Shown here: one piece after another, positions 52,494-62,605 of the stretch
Layout: every line of letters begins with the position of its first letter
How positions within the stretch are numbered: position 1 is the stretch's first letter
Assembly (NCBI GenBank): GCA_030674155.1
Contig: CM060316.1
Span: 72,740,631 to 72,804,630 of the forward strand
Length of the DNA stretch: 64,000 bases
DNA from: Stramonita haemastoma
Lineage: Eukaryota; Mollusca; Gastropoda; Neogastropoda; Muricidae
Reading direction: 5' to 3'
Position numbers and translations under genes: made by a program
The notes under the pieces: generated by a model
The model's input: only the letters and a program-made list of their open reading frames with translations
The model's database searches: none
Told to the model about the DNA's origin: nothing

Positions 52494-55425
52494 TCACAAG
52501 ACATCGGTTTCAATGCGGAACTCCTCTTCATCAGGTGAAGGGGGGCTGGGGGGAGGAGAGGGGAGCCATCCAGATCACGGAACTCATCAACGATTTCGTC
52601 TTCAGGCAGTGGCCTTGGAGGTTCTGCAAAAACAGGGCCAAGAATACTTTGAATAGCAAGAAAGCAGGCCAAGAAAACAAGGACAATGAAATTGAATAGA
52701 ATGAATGAATAGTTTATTTACTAAAAATAAAGTGAAGGGTTATTCCCCACTTGCATGAAAACGTGGCCCTGTATAATGATTGCTTCCATGACGGAGGCCA
52801 TAGCCAAGTGGATAAGACTGTTCCAACTTCAATCCTATGGGTCCATAAAGCAGTGGGTTCAAATCTCGGTGGCATCTGGTGAATAAAGGGTTGGGAATTT
52901 TACAATCTCCCAGATCAACTTCAAGGGGAGGCCTGCCGGTGCCTTTAATCCCTTCATGTATATATTCATACAGAAGATCAAATATATACATTACTGATCC
53001 TGCAAATTAGGACAGTGGTTGGTGGATAATGAAAACAGGAACGCACCCAGCCTACATCCCAAAAGTCAAAATGCAGCTACCTTTATGGTGGGGAAAAAGA
53101 GAATGGTTGCATACACAAAACCTCACCATCAATAAACCTTGGAGCTGTGGCTGAGGAAGGAGAAAGGAAAAGACAAGACAAAAAAGAACACTTCCACTGT
53201 GGAGGTGACCAGTCCTGACAGCATAACACTTCCACTGTGGAGGTGACCAGTCCTGACAGCATTATTCCCATTTTCCTGTCATGACAACACTCACTGACTT
53301 CTCTGAACGTCAAAATCTCCCATAACGCCTTGAAGAGTTGTTGGCGCATTGTCTGGAATTTATCTGATATTGTGTCACAGCCAGTGGCACTGGTACCAGG
53401 GTGCGAGTTGGGTATGTTCGTTTCATCCATGCCACTGGCCATAGCTGGCCCGCCCCTCTATGACAGGCAGATGGACTTTAAGGGGATGTGAGGCAGTAAA
53501 TCCTAAATTTTAGAAGGGCTGAATTATTTCAGTTTTATGTATAGTAATTGATTATACTATGTATCCTAAATGTAAAAATGCTCTCCGTTTATGGTAATTT
53601 CTTGCCGTTTCCATGGAAACCGGCGTAAACAGCCGCCATTTTGAATTTTTTAGGAAAGGTTTTACAGCAAAAGTATACATCACAGACTAATCATTTTTGG
53701 CACAGATATACATTATGATTGTTATTATTGGTAGACAGATGCCTTTTTCTATTATTGGTCATAGTTTTTTTTTTACAAATTTTTTTCCCATTTGGTCATG
53801 AATTTTATGCAATTATTATGCAATTAGCCTTGTAAAATGAAAACTATCTCCTATATCAAAAAATCCAAACTGTCACCCAATAAGCAAGACACTAATGTAT
53901 ACTTGTGCCAAGTTTCATGAAAGATGGACAGACAGTTTTTTGAGAAATTTTGATCCTAAAGTGGCATGCAGGACGAAAACGCAAAACGGAGAAAAACAGC
54001 TTTAAAGATTTCAGACATGTTCAGACAAACATATTTTACTCACAGCCTTGTTTGAACCCCTCAGAACTATACTCCAGGCACTCAGCAACACCACACACAC
54101 TCAGAACTGTCCTGCAGCATAAGCAGGCCCCCCTTCCAGCTCCATCAGCTCCTCCTGTCTCTTCAGTCTGGCAGCTCTGACTTTGTCGCGTCGCTTGGTT
54201 TCCTTGTCCTTCTGGCACTTGATGCTGTTCCTCACCCTCTTCTGCTGTCTGGATGCCCCCAACCTCTTCATGTGTGCTCCTTTGTGGAAGCCAAAGAAGC
54301 TGGCACTCTCCTGGGCAGCAGCTGGACCAAAGTTGAACTCATTGATGGCTGTCAGAACTGCAAACTGGACACGCCGGCGTGAAGCGAATTTATCTTTCGC
54401 GCAGCGAGCCCAGATCAAACTGTGCAAGGACTCATTGGAATTCTGGGTCTTGCCTGCAACACACCTCCTCAGTAGCTGGATTTCTGTCAACCTCTCATAG
54501 ACAGGCAGCAGATGGCTGTGGAGCTTGTCGTAGTTGAGCGGGGTGTGGATCAGTTCTGGTGGGGCCCGGGCACTTGATGCTGAGCGATAGCCCCCTGAAA
54601 GAAACACCAGGAATCCGCCCCTGTAGGGCACAGCTCGTGGCGTGGCTGGCTGTCAGTAGAACAGCAGTGGTAGAATGAAGCCATCACTGCCTTCTTCATC
54701 TCCTCTGCAGATCCACTCTTCCGGATGGCTCTGCTGTAGTAGATGGTCAGCTTGCGTATGGCATTTTGGGTTAGCTGACCTCGTCCACGACCTCCAAGAG
54801 TGACACCTTTTTTTGCGACAATCAGTGACAAGATTTCGCAAAGCTGACCCCAGACGCTTGCTGACATGGTTGATGCACTCCTCCTTTTCAATCTGGACTG
54901 CATCACCATAGGGCTTGATGGATGTCAGCTCATTGAAGGTCTTGGCATCACCATCCGAAAGCAGGACTGTGTAGCGGAGCTTGTAGCGTTCCACCGACCG
55001 CCGCCAGAGCACACGGGCTGCCTCCACCTCCATCATGCCAGAGGATCCTGTTGACAATTGACACAGAATGTATAATAAATGTGTGGTTTAGGAAGGATTT
55101 GTGTGATTCTCTGTGTGTGTGTGAGTGTGAGTGTGCACAGACGCGTGTGCTCAATGATGCTAATAATAATAATTAAAAAAATAATAATAATATTAACAAT
55201 AATAATAATGGTTCAAGTTTTTGCAGGCCATTTGGCTCATATGTACTGAAAAATAACCATATAATATACATCATATGGTCATCAAACAAGGTAACATAAC
55301 AAGAGACTGTTAGGGCAGTATAACTATAAGCATACTAGCAAAAACTTTTTAAAAAATTCATACAGTTTCAGATAAAAGGTGACAAAAATGAGGAAGGAAT
55401 AAGTCTGTTGAAACTATGATTCTAA

Positions 55426-55484
<59 letters not shown>

Positions 55485-55676
55485 ACTTGTATGTATACAT
55501 GTGCTGGAAAAATATATATATGTGCAAAGTATTTTTAAAAAATCATTCATCACTGTATTTTTACTTGGCAAATAACAGTAAGTTCAAATTATTTGTTATT
55601 TTACAACACACTTTTGTCTACAACTGTACATTACCATCTAACAGTTGTAATTGTGATGATGGACACAAAGTTCTTT

Positions 55677-55751
<75 letters not shown>

Positions 55752-58700
55752 AATATATTCAGTGTGAAACTGACATTTCACAAGTACACTTTTCATGTAA
55801 AGTTTGGAATAAATGAATGTACAGAAAAGGGAAAAGTAGACAGACAACAACACAAACATGATTCTGATAATAAATACTCACCAGTAAAGTTCTTCTCGCA
55901 GTTTGGAACATGCTGAGCCACCCAGGCAGCATACTGCATTGGGTCGTCACGGTAAAGCTGCTTGCCAGATGACGACTCGCAGCTTTGGCAGTATGTGCAC
56001 ATAACATGTGCATCTATGCACAGTCCTGTCAGCAAATCCACCACACACCCCACACCAATATGGGAAGAGTGTCCCCTAGTCAGCCAGGTGCCATCAAAGC
56101 TGACACTAATGTCTAGTACTTCATCAGTGCTGAGTGTAATGCCAGATTGGCGTGCATGAATTTGTCTAACATACTCTGCTGTTGTTGAAAATAAATGTGT
56201 CTCATAGTCCCTAAGCTTCTCATATAATTTATCTGCTTTCTTTTGAAATGTTTTGTGGTGCATGCCCTGAAGATCCATGTTTTCACAAAAATTATTGAAA
56301 GCTCTTGCCCCTAATCCACACACTAATGCTGAAAACACTGCCTGTCTGTTGATGATGTAGTCTGTCACCCCCCCCTGTCCCCTCTCAGCTAAAAACCCTT
56401 CTGTCCCCTCTACAACTTGTTCACAGGAAGAACAATACACATATCCATGCACTGCCAGCCCACATGGTTTCTTTTTATCAGTGCTAAAGCACAATGCAGT
56501 CTGCTGACAGTGAGGGCAACTTAGCTTCTTCACAAACTGATCTATCCTATTGAAATCAACTATCCCTCTCTTTGTAGTGTTGGTTGAACTTTCCTCAGCA
56601 CTGGCACTTTCACGCTGGAGTTGCGCTTTCACTACTTCATATGAGTCTCTTTTGAACTGTGTACGAGTTCTATTTCCTAAAATACTATCCCTAACACTCG
56701 AAGTAGATGGTGGTGGAGCTGACGAAACTGTACTGGTCGAAGTCGAAGTCGACGCCACTGACTGAGTGTCCGACTCAGGATCGTTTCTCGGCAAATCGGC
56801 ACTTGAAGTTGTTGATCTGCACTGCCGAGCGTAGGCAAGCTGTTTTTTTCGCCTCGACTTGCCTGAAGACGATGATTCGAGCGTATGTTTCTTTGACACA
56901 GGCATTTTTGTGTGCGCGATCGTCAACTAGAAAGTTGTAAACAATCCGCCATATTAGCCAAGGCGCGTCACGTGACCTTAGTCGGCTAATGGTGTGGCCA
57001 AGATTTGAATCGCTCTCCATATATGGCATATGCTAATGTTCTAAATCACGTCATTCTGCGAATACTATGGGAAATCCTAGAAAGAGCTCTCCTGATTGGT
57101 TTAGCAGACATCCTGCTCTTTCCATTGATATGCGGTGTGTCGGACTTCGTGTAGCAGAAGTGGCTGTTGCTAGGGTCTGAAAGTCGGCATTTTTACGCTT
57201 TTTTCCGAACAAACGAACACAAACTCAGTCGGGTTGGTGTACTAAAATCATTTTTATTACAAAAATGCATCATTTTATTGAAAAAAAAACATGGGACATT
57301 AAAGTAGACACATTATAGAGTGTAAAAATGTGAAAATCTAAAAATAGCCAGATTGACCTCATTTCAACATATTTTGCTGCCGCACATCCCCTTAAGGAAT
57401 TAAGGGCCTCATTTACAGGACTTTGAGAGGAGTGGAATCCACCATACCAAAGTTAACCTCAGAGGCCAAAATAATGTAACGAGGGTCAGTATTTTACTTT
57501 CATGTAACCTCTTTCCATTCTGTTGTCAGTCACCTCACCTAGCAAACCATCTACAAAAAGCCACTGACCAGGGATGTGGTAGTCATCATCGTCAGAAACC
57601 ACCTCCGTCTCGATCACTGGTTCAGGTTCAAGATCCATTTCAGGGGGAGGGGACACAATGACCTCAGGTTCAGGGGAGAAGAAATCCTCTGGAGGGGCTG
57701 CATCGGCTGTCGACAGAAACAGAATTGGAAGATGACAGCAAGACAGTCACTGGATGGCATATAACTTATACACTTTTTTTATTTTTAACATCTAGCACTG
57801 CAACAGAGTGAAACTTAAACTCTGTTTCTATTCTTCCACTGGCAGATACATGAGATAAACAGGGGTAGCCCTGCACTGGTGGTGATGCTATCTCCCCAGA
57901 GACAGCAGCCCCAATGTCAAAACAGAAACCTGCCAAGGCTGAAGGTGGTATACAATACAACTCAAAAAGTAATCACAAAAGTTATAAACAAAAGTAATCA
58001 CAATAACTGTAAACAAAAGTAATCACAAAAGTTATAAACAAAAGTAATCTGCTTCACTAACATGCCCACCCCCCACAAACTACCTATGCAAAAAAAAAAA
58101 GAGAAAAAGAACCTGTCGTTAAATATGACAAAGACCTGTCTCATGGGCGGAAAGTCCACAGCACAAAGGAAGGCCAGTGAAACGGTTTCCTTACAGCTCA
58201 TCTCTGAGAACTGTATAATTCATGAAGTAACTGGAAAAGAATTGGATGCTGACATCAAATGTCACTAGCACCATATCTGATTGGATTTGTCTTTAAATTT
58301 CAACGGTGTGACATGCCAACACCACTCCAAGCCCACAATAAGTTAATGTGAAAGAAAAAGATAAATCAAATCAAACAGCCAAACCTGAAACCTGTGCTAC
58401 ATTGTGTATTAGATGACCAACATGATCGAAAAGTATTCTTCGTCATCAAGCAATCAAGCAGCAATACTGTCTCAAATGAGAGAAAAGGCATTGTGCTGCT
58501 GTGATGTCAGGCCCAGTGCATCACACTTCAGCGTAGGAGAGAATTATTCTATTTTAAGTCTTTTTTAGAAAAATGACACGAGAACAGACCAAGAAGGCAG
58601 AAAATAGACAAGAGGAAGGCGACAGGAAGAAAACAAATAAGGCAGAAACAGAGAAAGGGATAGAAAAGAGGGAATTCCTCTGTGGGGATGCCGGGAGCCT

Positions 58701-60549
58701 GTCGGTATAAAGAATATCTCCATCTTCTGGAAATTCTGTGCCAGGAATTCTCTCTTTTCTATCCTTCTGTTTGTTTCTACCTTGTTCCTTTTCTCCCTGT
58801 CAGTTCCTTCTTGTCTGTTTTCTGCCTTCTTGGTCCATTCTCCGCGGAGGCGGATAGCCTAGTGGTCAGAACATTGCGCTGGCAATTTGAAGACCCAGGT
58901 TCGAGTCCGGTCGAGGAAATTTTCTTCCTGGAGTTAATATCAGTGCTGACTCCACTCTCCCCAAAAAGTCCTTCGGATGAGACTTTAAACCGAGGCCCCG
59001 TGTGCGAACGCACGCAGAACATCTTGCGCACACGTTAAATCCTGTTCCGCTTTTCGTAAGAGTAGGCCATTGTGTGCCGGTGGGAACAGATGACATGATT
59101 TACAAAACTGCATACACACGGGGACCGGATGAAAAAAAGCACATGATTGCTTATTCTGTTATCCTCGATATAAAAGAATAAATAAATAAATAAATAAATT
59201 CTCCTGCCTTTTTTTCAAAAAAGACTTCAAAGACAGACATTCTATCCCATGCCGAAGTGGGATGTGCTGGGCCTGAATGATCAGACACTTAACGGTAGCG
59301 CAACACATTTTCGCTCATATGACAGAAAATAGTTGCTGTCTGAGCATTCAATAAAGAAGAAAAGAAGGAATTCCTAGCACAGAATTTCCAGATGAGGATG
59401 CTGTTTATACTGAAAGCCTCCCTCACCCCGCCCCCAGCATCCCCACGCGAGGTGAAGGAAAGTGAATGCCACAGTGCACAAATCTAACATCACTCAGTAG
59501 GGCCTAGTCAAGAGTGCTAAATTTAGCGCACTCCTTCCTTTTACCTAGTCCATGTGTGGTCAGCTCCTGCTATAAATAACACCAGCTGGCCACGTCTGGG
59601 CTGAGATGGGATGGATGAATTAGCAGCTGAGAGGAGCTGAAAGTGTGGGAAACTGACAGCTGTGAGGCCCACAGAGAACTAACTACTCACGGGCTGACAG
59701 CTGTGAGGCCCACAGAGAACTAACTACTCACGGGCTGACAGCTGTGAGGCCCACAGAGAACTAACTACTCACGGGCTGACAGCTGTGAGGCCCACAGAGA
59801 ACTAACTACTCACGGGCTGACAGCTGTGAGGCCCAAGAGAACTAACTACTCACGGGCTGACAGCTGTGAGGCCCACAGAGAACTAACTACTCACGGGCTG
59901 ACAGCTGTGAGGCCCACAGAGAACTAACTACTCACGGGCTGACAGCTGTGAGGCCCACAGAGAACTAACTACTCACGGGCTGACAGCTGTGAGGCCCACA
60001 GAGAACTAACTACTCACGGGCTGACAGCTGTGAGGCCCACAGAGAACTAACTACTCACGGGCTGACAGCTGTGAGGCCCACAGAGAACTAACTACTACCA
60101 CGGGCTGACAGCTGTGAGGCCCACAGAGAACTAACTACTCACGGGCTGACAGCTGTGAGGCCCACAGAGAACTAACTACTCACGGGCTGACAGCTGTGAG
60201 GCCCACAGAGAACTAACTACTCACGGGCTGACAGCTGTGAGGCCCACAGAGAACTAACTACTCACGGGCTGACAGCTGTGAGGCCCACAGAGAACTAACT
60301 ACTCACGGGCTCCTCCTCGCTCATGACGGGCTCTGTGATGATGACTGGCTCCGGCTCCTCCACAGGGAGGACAGACACAGGCTCCGGCTCCACATCCTCC
60401 TCGGGCACCATGACGGCCACAGGGATGATGGGAGGCACCACCGGCTCTGGGGCCGGCCGTTTCTTCTGAACCACGGCGTACTCGTTGTCGTCCTCAAAGC
60501 CCTTGTTGTCGTAGACTGGGTTCACGTTGGTTCCCACTTCTGGGGCAGG
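52494..60549 (-). CDS. 3' exons of an unrecognised gene with acidic Pro-rich tail and NPVY motif (partial)
   Basis: Three exons with consistent style are visible. 60549-60307 (243 nt, acceptor ATATTGCAG, donor GTGAGT) starts PAPEVGTNVNPVYDNKGFED and ends in PEP/EEP-rich sequence. 57706-57569 (acceptor TGTCGACAG, donor GTCAGT, with a same-phase alternative donor GTGAGG about 36 nt on) encodes DAAPPEDFFSPEPEV and SDDDDYHIPG. 52623-52494 (acceptor TGTTTTTGCAG) encodes PPRPLPEDEIVDEFRDLDGS and, after one added C in a C6 run, ends SPDEEEFRIETDVL-stop; without it a stop lies at 52466. NPVY fits an NPxY adaptor site, so a cytoplasmic tail of a membrane receptor or adhesion protein is inferred. The first exon ends in phase 0 but the second needs one leading base, so an exon is missing or very small. 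The 5' part lies beyond the window. Confidence 0.6.
52785..52995 (+). repeat. tRNA-like SINE family E
   Basis: GGCCATAGCCAAGTGGATAAG (A box) and GTGGGTTCAAATCTCGG (B box) with about 120 bp of body. Only one copy in the window, so its length is uncertain. Confidence 0.55.
53186..53263. repeat. Tandem duplication of 39 bp
   Basis: AACACTTCCACTGTGGAGGT followed by GACCAGTCCTGACAGCAT(A/T) occurs twice back to back. A minus-strand open frame (53442-53083) crosses it; I do not recognise that protein and do not call it a gene. Confidence 0.85.
54101..56905 (-). CDS. Transposase with Mutator-like transposase domain, two exons, two frameshifts
   Basis: ATG at 56905 (MPVSKKHTLESSSSGKSRRK). Exon 1 is 56905-55882 with donor GTGAGT; exon 2 starts at 55047 after GTCAACAG and ends at TGA 54101-54103. 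N-terminal basic Ser-rich region, then a cysteine cluster (CPHC..C..C..YCSSCE), then the catalytic domain: VSFDGTWLTRGHSSH (first Asp), MMEVEAA, VLLSDGDAKTF (second Asp), ECINHVSKRLG, ELCPTGADSWC and NESLHSLIW (possible Glu), closing with a charged tail. The order of blocks matches what I know of invertebrate proteins labelled Mutator-like transposase domain. Frame breaks: near 54805 (A7, one too many) and near 54565 (one C short in CCCC). About 650 aa if continuous. Probably recently active. Confidence 0.8.
55428..55750. repeat. (GT)n and (AT)n microsatellites inside the transposase intron
   Basis: GT run 55428-55482 and AT run 55680-55750, both within the 55881-55048 intron of the TTAA-flanked transposon. 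Confidence 0.95.
58480..59440. repeat. Repeat family F arranged as an inverted repeat around a SINE
   Basis: The forward part is 58672-58843 plus 59198-59355 (GGGGATGCCGGGAGCCTGTC to the CCGAAGTGGGATGTGCTGGG block), split by SINE A. Its reverse complement appears at about 58512-58672 (left arm) and 59365-59430 (right arm). Single forward copies lie at 15520-15810 and 25165-25510. Confidence 0.65.
58844..59197 (+). mobile_element. SINE family A (tRNA-headed), full-length copy with 7-bp duplication
   Basis: Head GGATAGCCTAGTGGTCAGAAC and GGTTCGAGTCCGG (A and B boxes). Body GTGCTGACTCCACTCTCCCC, TCCTTCGGATGAGACTTTAA and GTAAGAGTAGGCCATTGTGT. Ends in (AAAT)n. ATTCTCC flanks both sides (58837-58843, 59198-59204). 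Confidence 0.85.
59654..60310. repeat. 41-bp minisatellite, about 16 copies, starting at a splice donor
   Basis: Unit GGCTGACAGCTGTGAGGCCC followed by ACAGAGAACTAACTACTCACG, near-perfect in all copies; one copy lacks two bases (about 59830) and one has a 3-base insert (about 60095). On the minus strand each unit contains CCCGTGAGT, the donor of the adjacent exon 60549-60307. Confidence 0.95.
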
Positions 60550-61467
60550 CTGCAATATCCAGTAGTTCTGAACATCACTGGTTGTTATTTTGGATCCAGT
60601 ACAACTCTTGTGGTTGCAAAATTAGCATATCCTTTTCATTCAGATTTCATTAAAATTTTTTTTTTTTTTTTAAAGAAAAGAATTTGCTCTGCCTATTATT
60701 ATCAAACTAAAAATTTTTTTTTTACAACTTTATGAATTCACAACTGAAGCCAACTGAAACCCTTTCACAAACACATGTACACTTACAACAGAATTTTTTT
60801 TTAAAATAAAAAACTGGAGTGACAACCTACAGTTTCCTGTTTAAGACTCTCTACACTGTTCAATAAGCACAGCATGGAACTCGTCATATTCTAAAGAAAT
60901 CACACAGTACACATAAAAGGTTGGGAAGCCAATGAAAAACACTGAAAATAAAGAGACTGAATTCTGACTGACCTTTAACTGAACTGATTCTTTCTTTAAG
61001 TGAGCGAATAGAAGTGGAAGAATACAGAGCAGTAAGAAGAGATTTCTTTGTCATTATGAAAATAATTTTTCAAAAATAAAACATTTGAAAATTTCTACGA
61101 TAAAAGGATGAAATCTTTCAATAAAACATTTTTATTCAGAACCAATTTATTAAAAAAAAAAAAAAAAGAACCAATTTATTTTTCATAGAAACAGAAAAGG
61201 ACAAGAAGAAATAAAACTGAACATGTGTATTTCATAAAATAAATGGATGAACAAAACTGAGAAACTTTCCCATAAATGAGAAGGAAGATACAAAGTATTC
61301 CTGTTGGAAAGTGATGTACTCTTTCACCTCAAACATTTTCCAAAATTAAATACCTGACATTGTTAATGATCGGCAACATGTTGTAAACATCATATCTAGA
61401 TGTGACTTGCTTGGTATTGTTACATAAAAATGGGCAGTGTACAGTGGTTGATTTTTATAGGGGAGGG

Positions 61468-61481
<14 letters not shown>

Positions 61482-61517
<36 letters not shown>

Positions 61518-61805
61518 CCGCCGCTGTGGCCTAGTGGTTAGGGCGTTGTACTCGTAATCTAAAGGTTGCGGGTTCGATCCCAGCTATTCCGCTATGGCGT
61601 TGTGCCCTTGGAAAAGGCACTTTACGGCTATTTTCTCACCCCACCCAGGTGTAAAAGGGGTACCAACCTTGTGTTGGGGGTTAACCCTGCGATAGACTGG
61701 CGTCCTATCCAGGGGGGAGTCTATGACTCTCAGTCGCTTAACGCCACAGAAACCGGGATAAGCACCGGCCTGATGAGCCTTATGGCTCGGGACAGACTTT
61801 AACTT

Positions 61806-61867
<62 letters not shown>
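61482..61867. repeat. (AT)n tract split by SINE D
   Basis: AT runs at about 61482-61515 and 61807-61866 bracket the SINE, as expected for insertion into an existing AT microsatellite. Confidence 0.9.
61516..61808 (+). mobile_element. tRNA-headed SINE family D
   Basis: GCCGCTGTGGCCTAGTGGTTA (A box), GGTTGCGGGTTCGATCCC (B box), then a body with GCGATAGACTGGCGTCCTAT and TCAGTCGCTTAACGCCACAG, and an end at ACTTTAACTTTAT. It sits inside an (AT)n tract present on both sides. The core resembles conserved SINE domains seen across deuterostomes and molluscs; the exact domain name is uncertain. Confidence 0.75.
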
Positions 61868-61874
<7 letters not shown>

Positions 61875-62312
61875 TTAATAAACATGATGCATGTGTAAAC
61901 ACACACAGAACATCATAATTCATAGAACTATTTCTATCATTCTTACAGTCAGATCATTACTTTTGATATTGCACACAAATCTATTTGTATATAAATAATG
62001 CATTCAGTTGAATAATGCGTGTTAACAAATGTTTTACAATGTAAATAAATATGGTGTTCCACAAGTATATTTCATCAAATACCTCTTTTCCTTACTGCCA
62101 AATAACCCTTCCATCACCAAAATAAAGGAATTCATATTTTTCAGGGAGCATGATAGCAGTGAGGTTAAAAGACACCACAGTACTGTCCACCCTCACCAAA
62201 CAGTGGGAACATTTCTCACAGCTTACAGCTGACCTGTCACATCACTGCAGTACAGACATCTGAGAGCACAAGTCTGAGGGGCTGGTGAGCTGTCAATTTG
62301 AGGTTTTTACCC

Positions 62313-62605
62313 AGGAGGGGTGGGATAGCTAAGAGGTCAGAGTGTTCACTTTCCCCCAGTCAAGTTAAGCAGTGTCAAGTGAGGTTACCAGGTGGATGGG
62401 TGACGTTTGTGTGCCTCGGCTTCAGTACAGTCCCCCCAGCTGTAAATGGGTACCTGCCCTCTTTGGGGTCAGGGAAGGTAAAGCAGCAAGGGAGAGGAGA
62501 TGGGCGCAGCCCTCACTATGCTGGCCCCTAGAGAAGCTGAGGTCTCTGGTGCTTCACTCCCCCATGCCCGCCTACGTTATGGGACACCTTTACCTTTTTT
62601 ACCTT
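62313..62605 (+). mobile_element. SINE family C, copy
   Basis: GGTGGGATAGCTAAGAGGTCA head, AGTTAAGCAGTGTCAAGTGAG and GGTGGATGGGTGAC 5S-like segment, then the usual body and a CTTTACCTTTT tail. Confidence 0.75.

Larger units (their letters stand above)
53482..57391 (-). mobile_element. DNA transposon with TIRs and TTAA flanks (Kolobok-like, Mutator-like transposase domain)
   Basis: The left end reads GGGGATGTGAGGCAGTAAA and the right end, reverse complemented, GGGGATGTGCGGCAGCAAA: inverted repeats of about 19 bp with two mismatches. TTAA lies immediately outside both ends (53478-53481 and 57392-57395). The interior carries one minus-strand transposase gene. TTAA duplications are known for piggyBac and Kolobok elements, not for classical MULEs (8-11 bp), so I favour Kolobok-like. 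Because TTAA is a palindrome, it could also be the outermost part of the repeat. The element lies in the last intron of the NPVY gene. Confidence 0.8.

Noticed and set aside
53083..53442. 119-aa minus-strand frame beginning MASGMDETNIPNSHPG
   Set aside because: Open but crossed by a 39-bp tandem duplication, no recognisable domain and no good splice borders; kept as unassigned.
59654..60310. CRISPR-like array
   Set aside because: The 41-bp units are contiguous with no unique spacers and the context is a spliced eukaryotic gene, so it is a minisatellite.
62345..62420. Possible 5S rRNA gene
   Set aside because: Only the internal promoter part resembles 5S rRNA; the rest of a 120-nt 5S gene is absent and the sequence is part of SINE family C.
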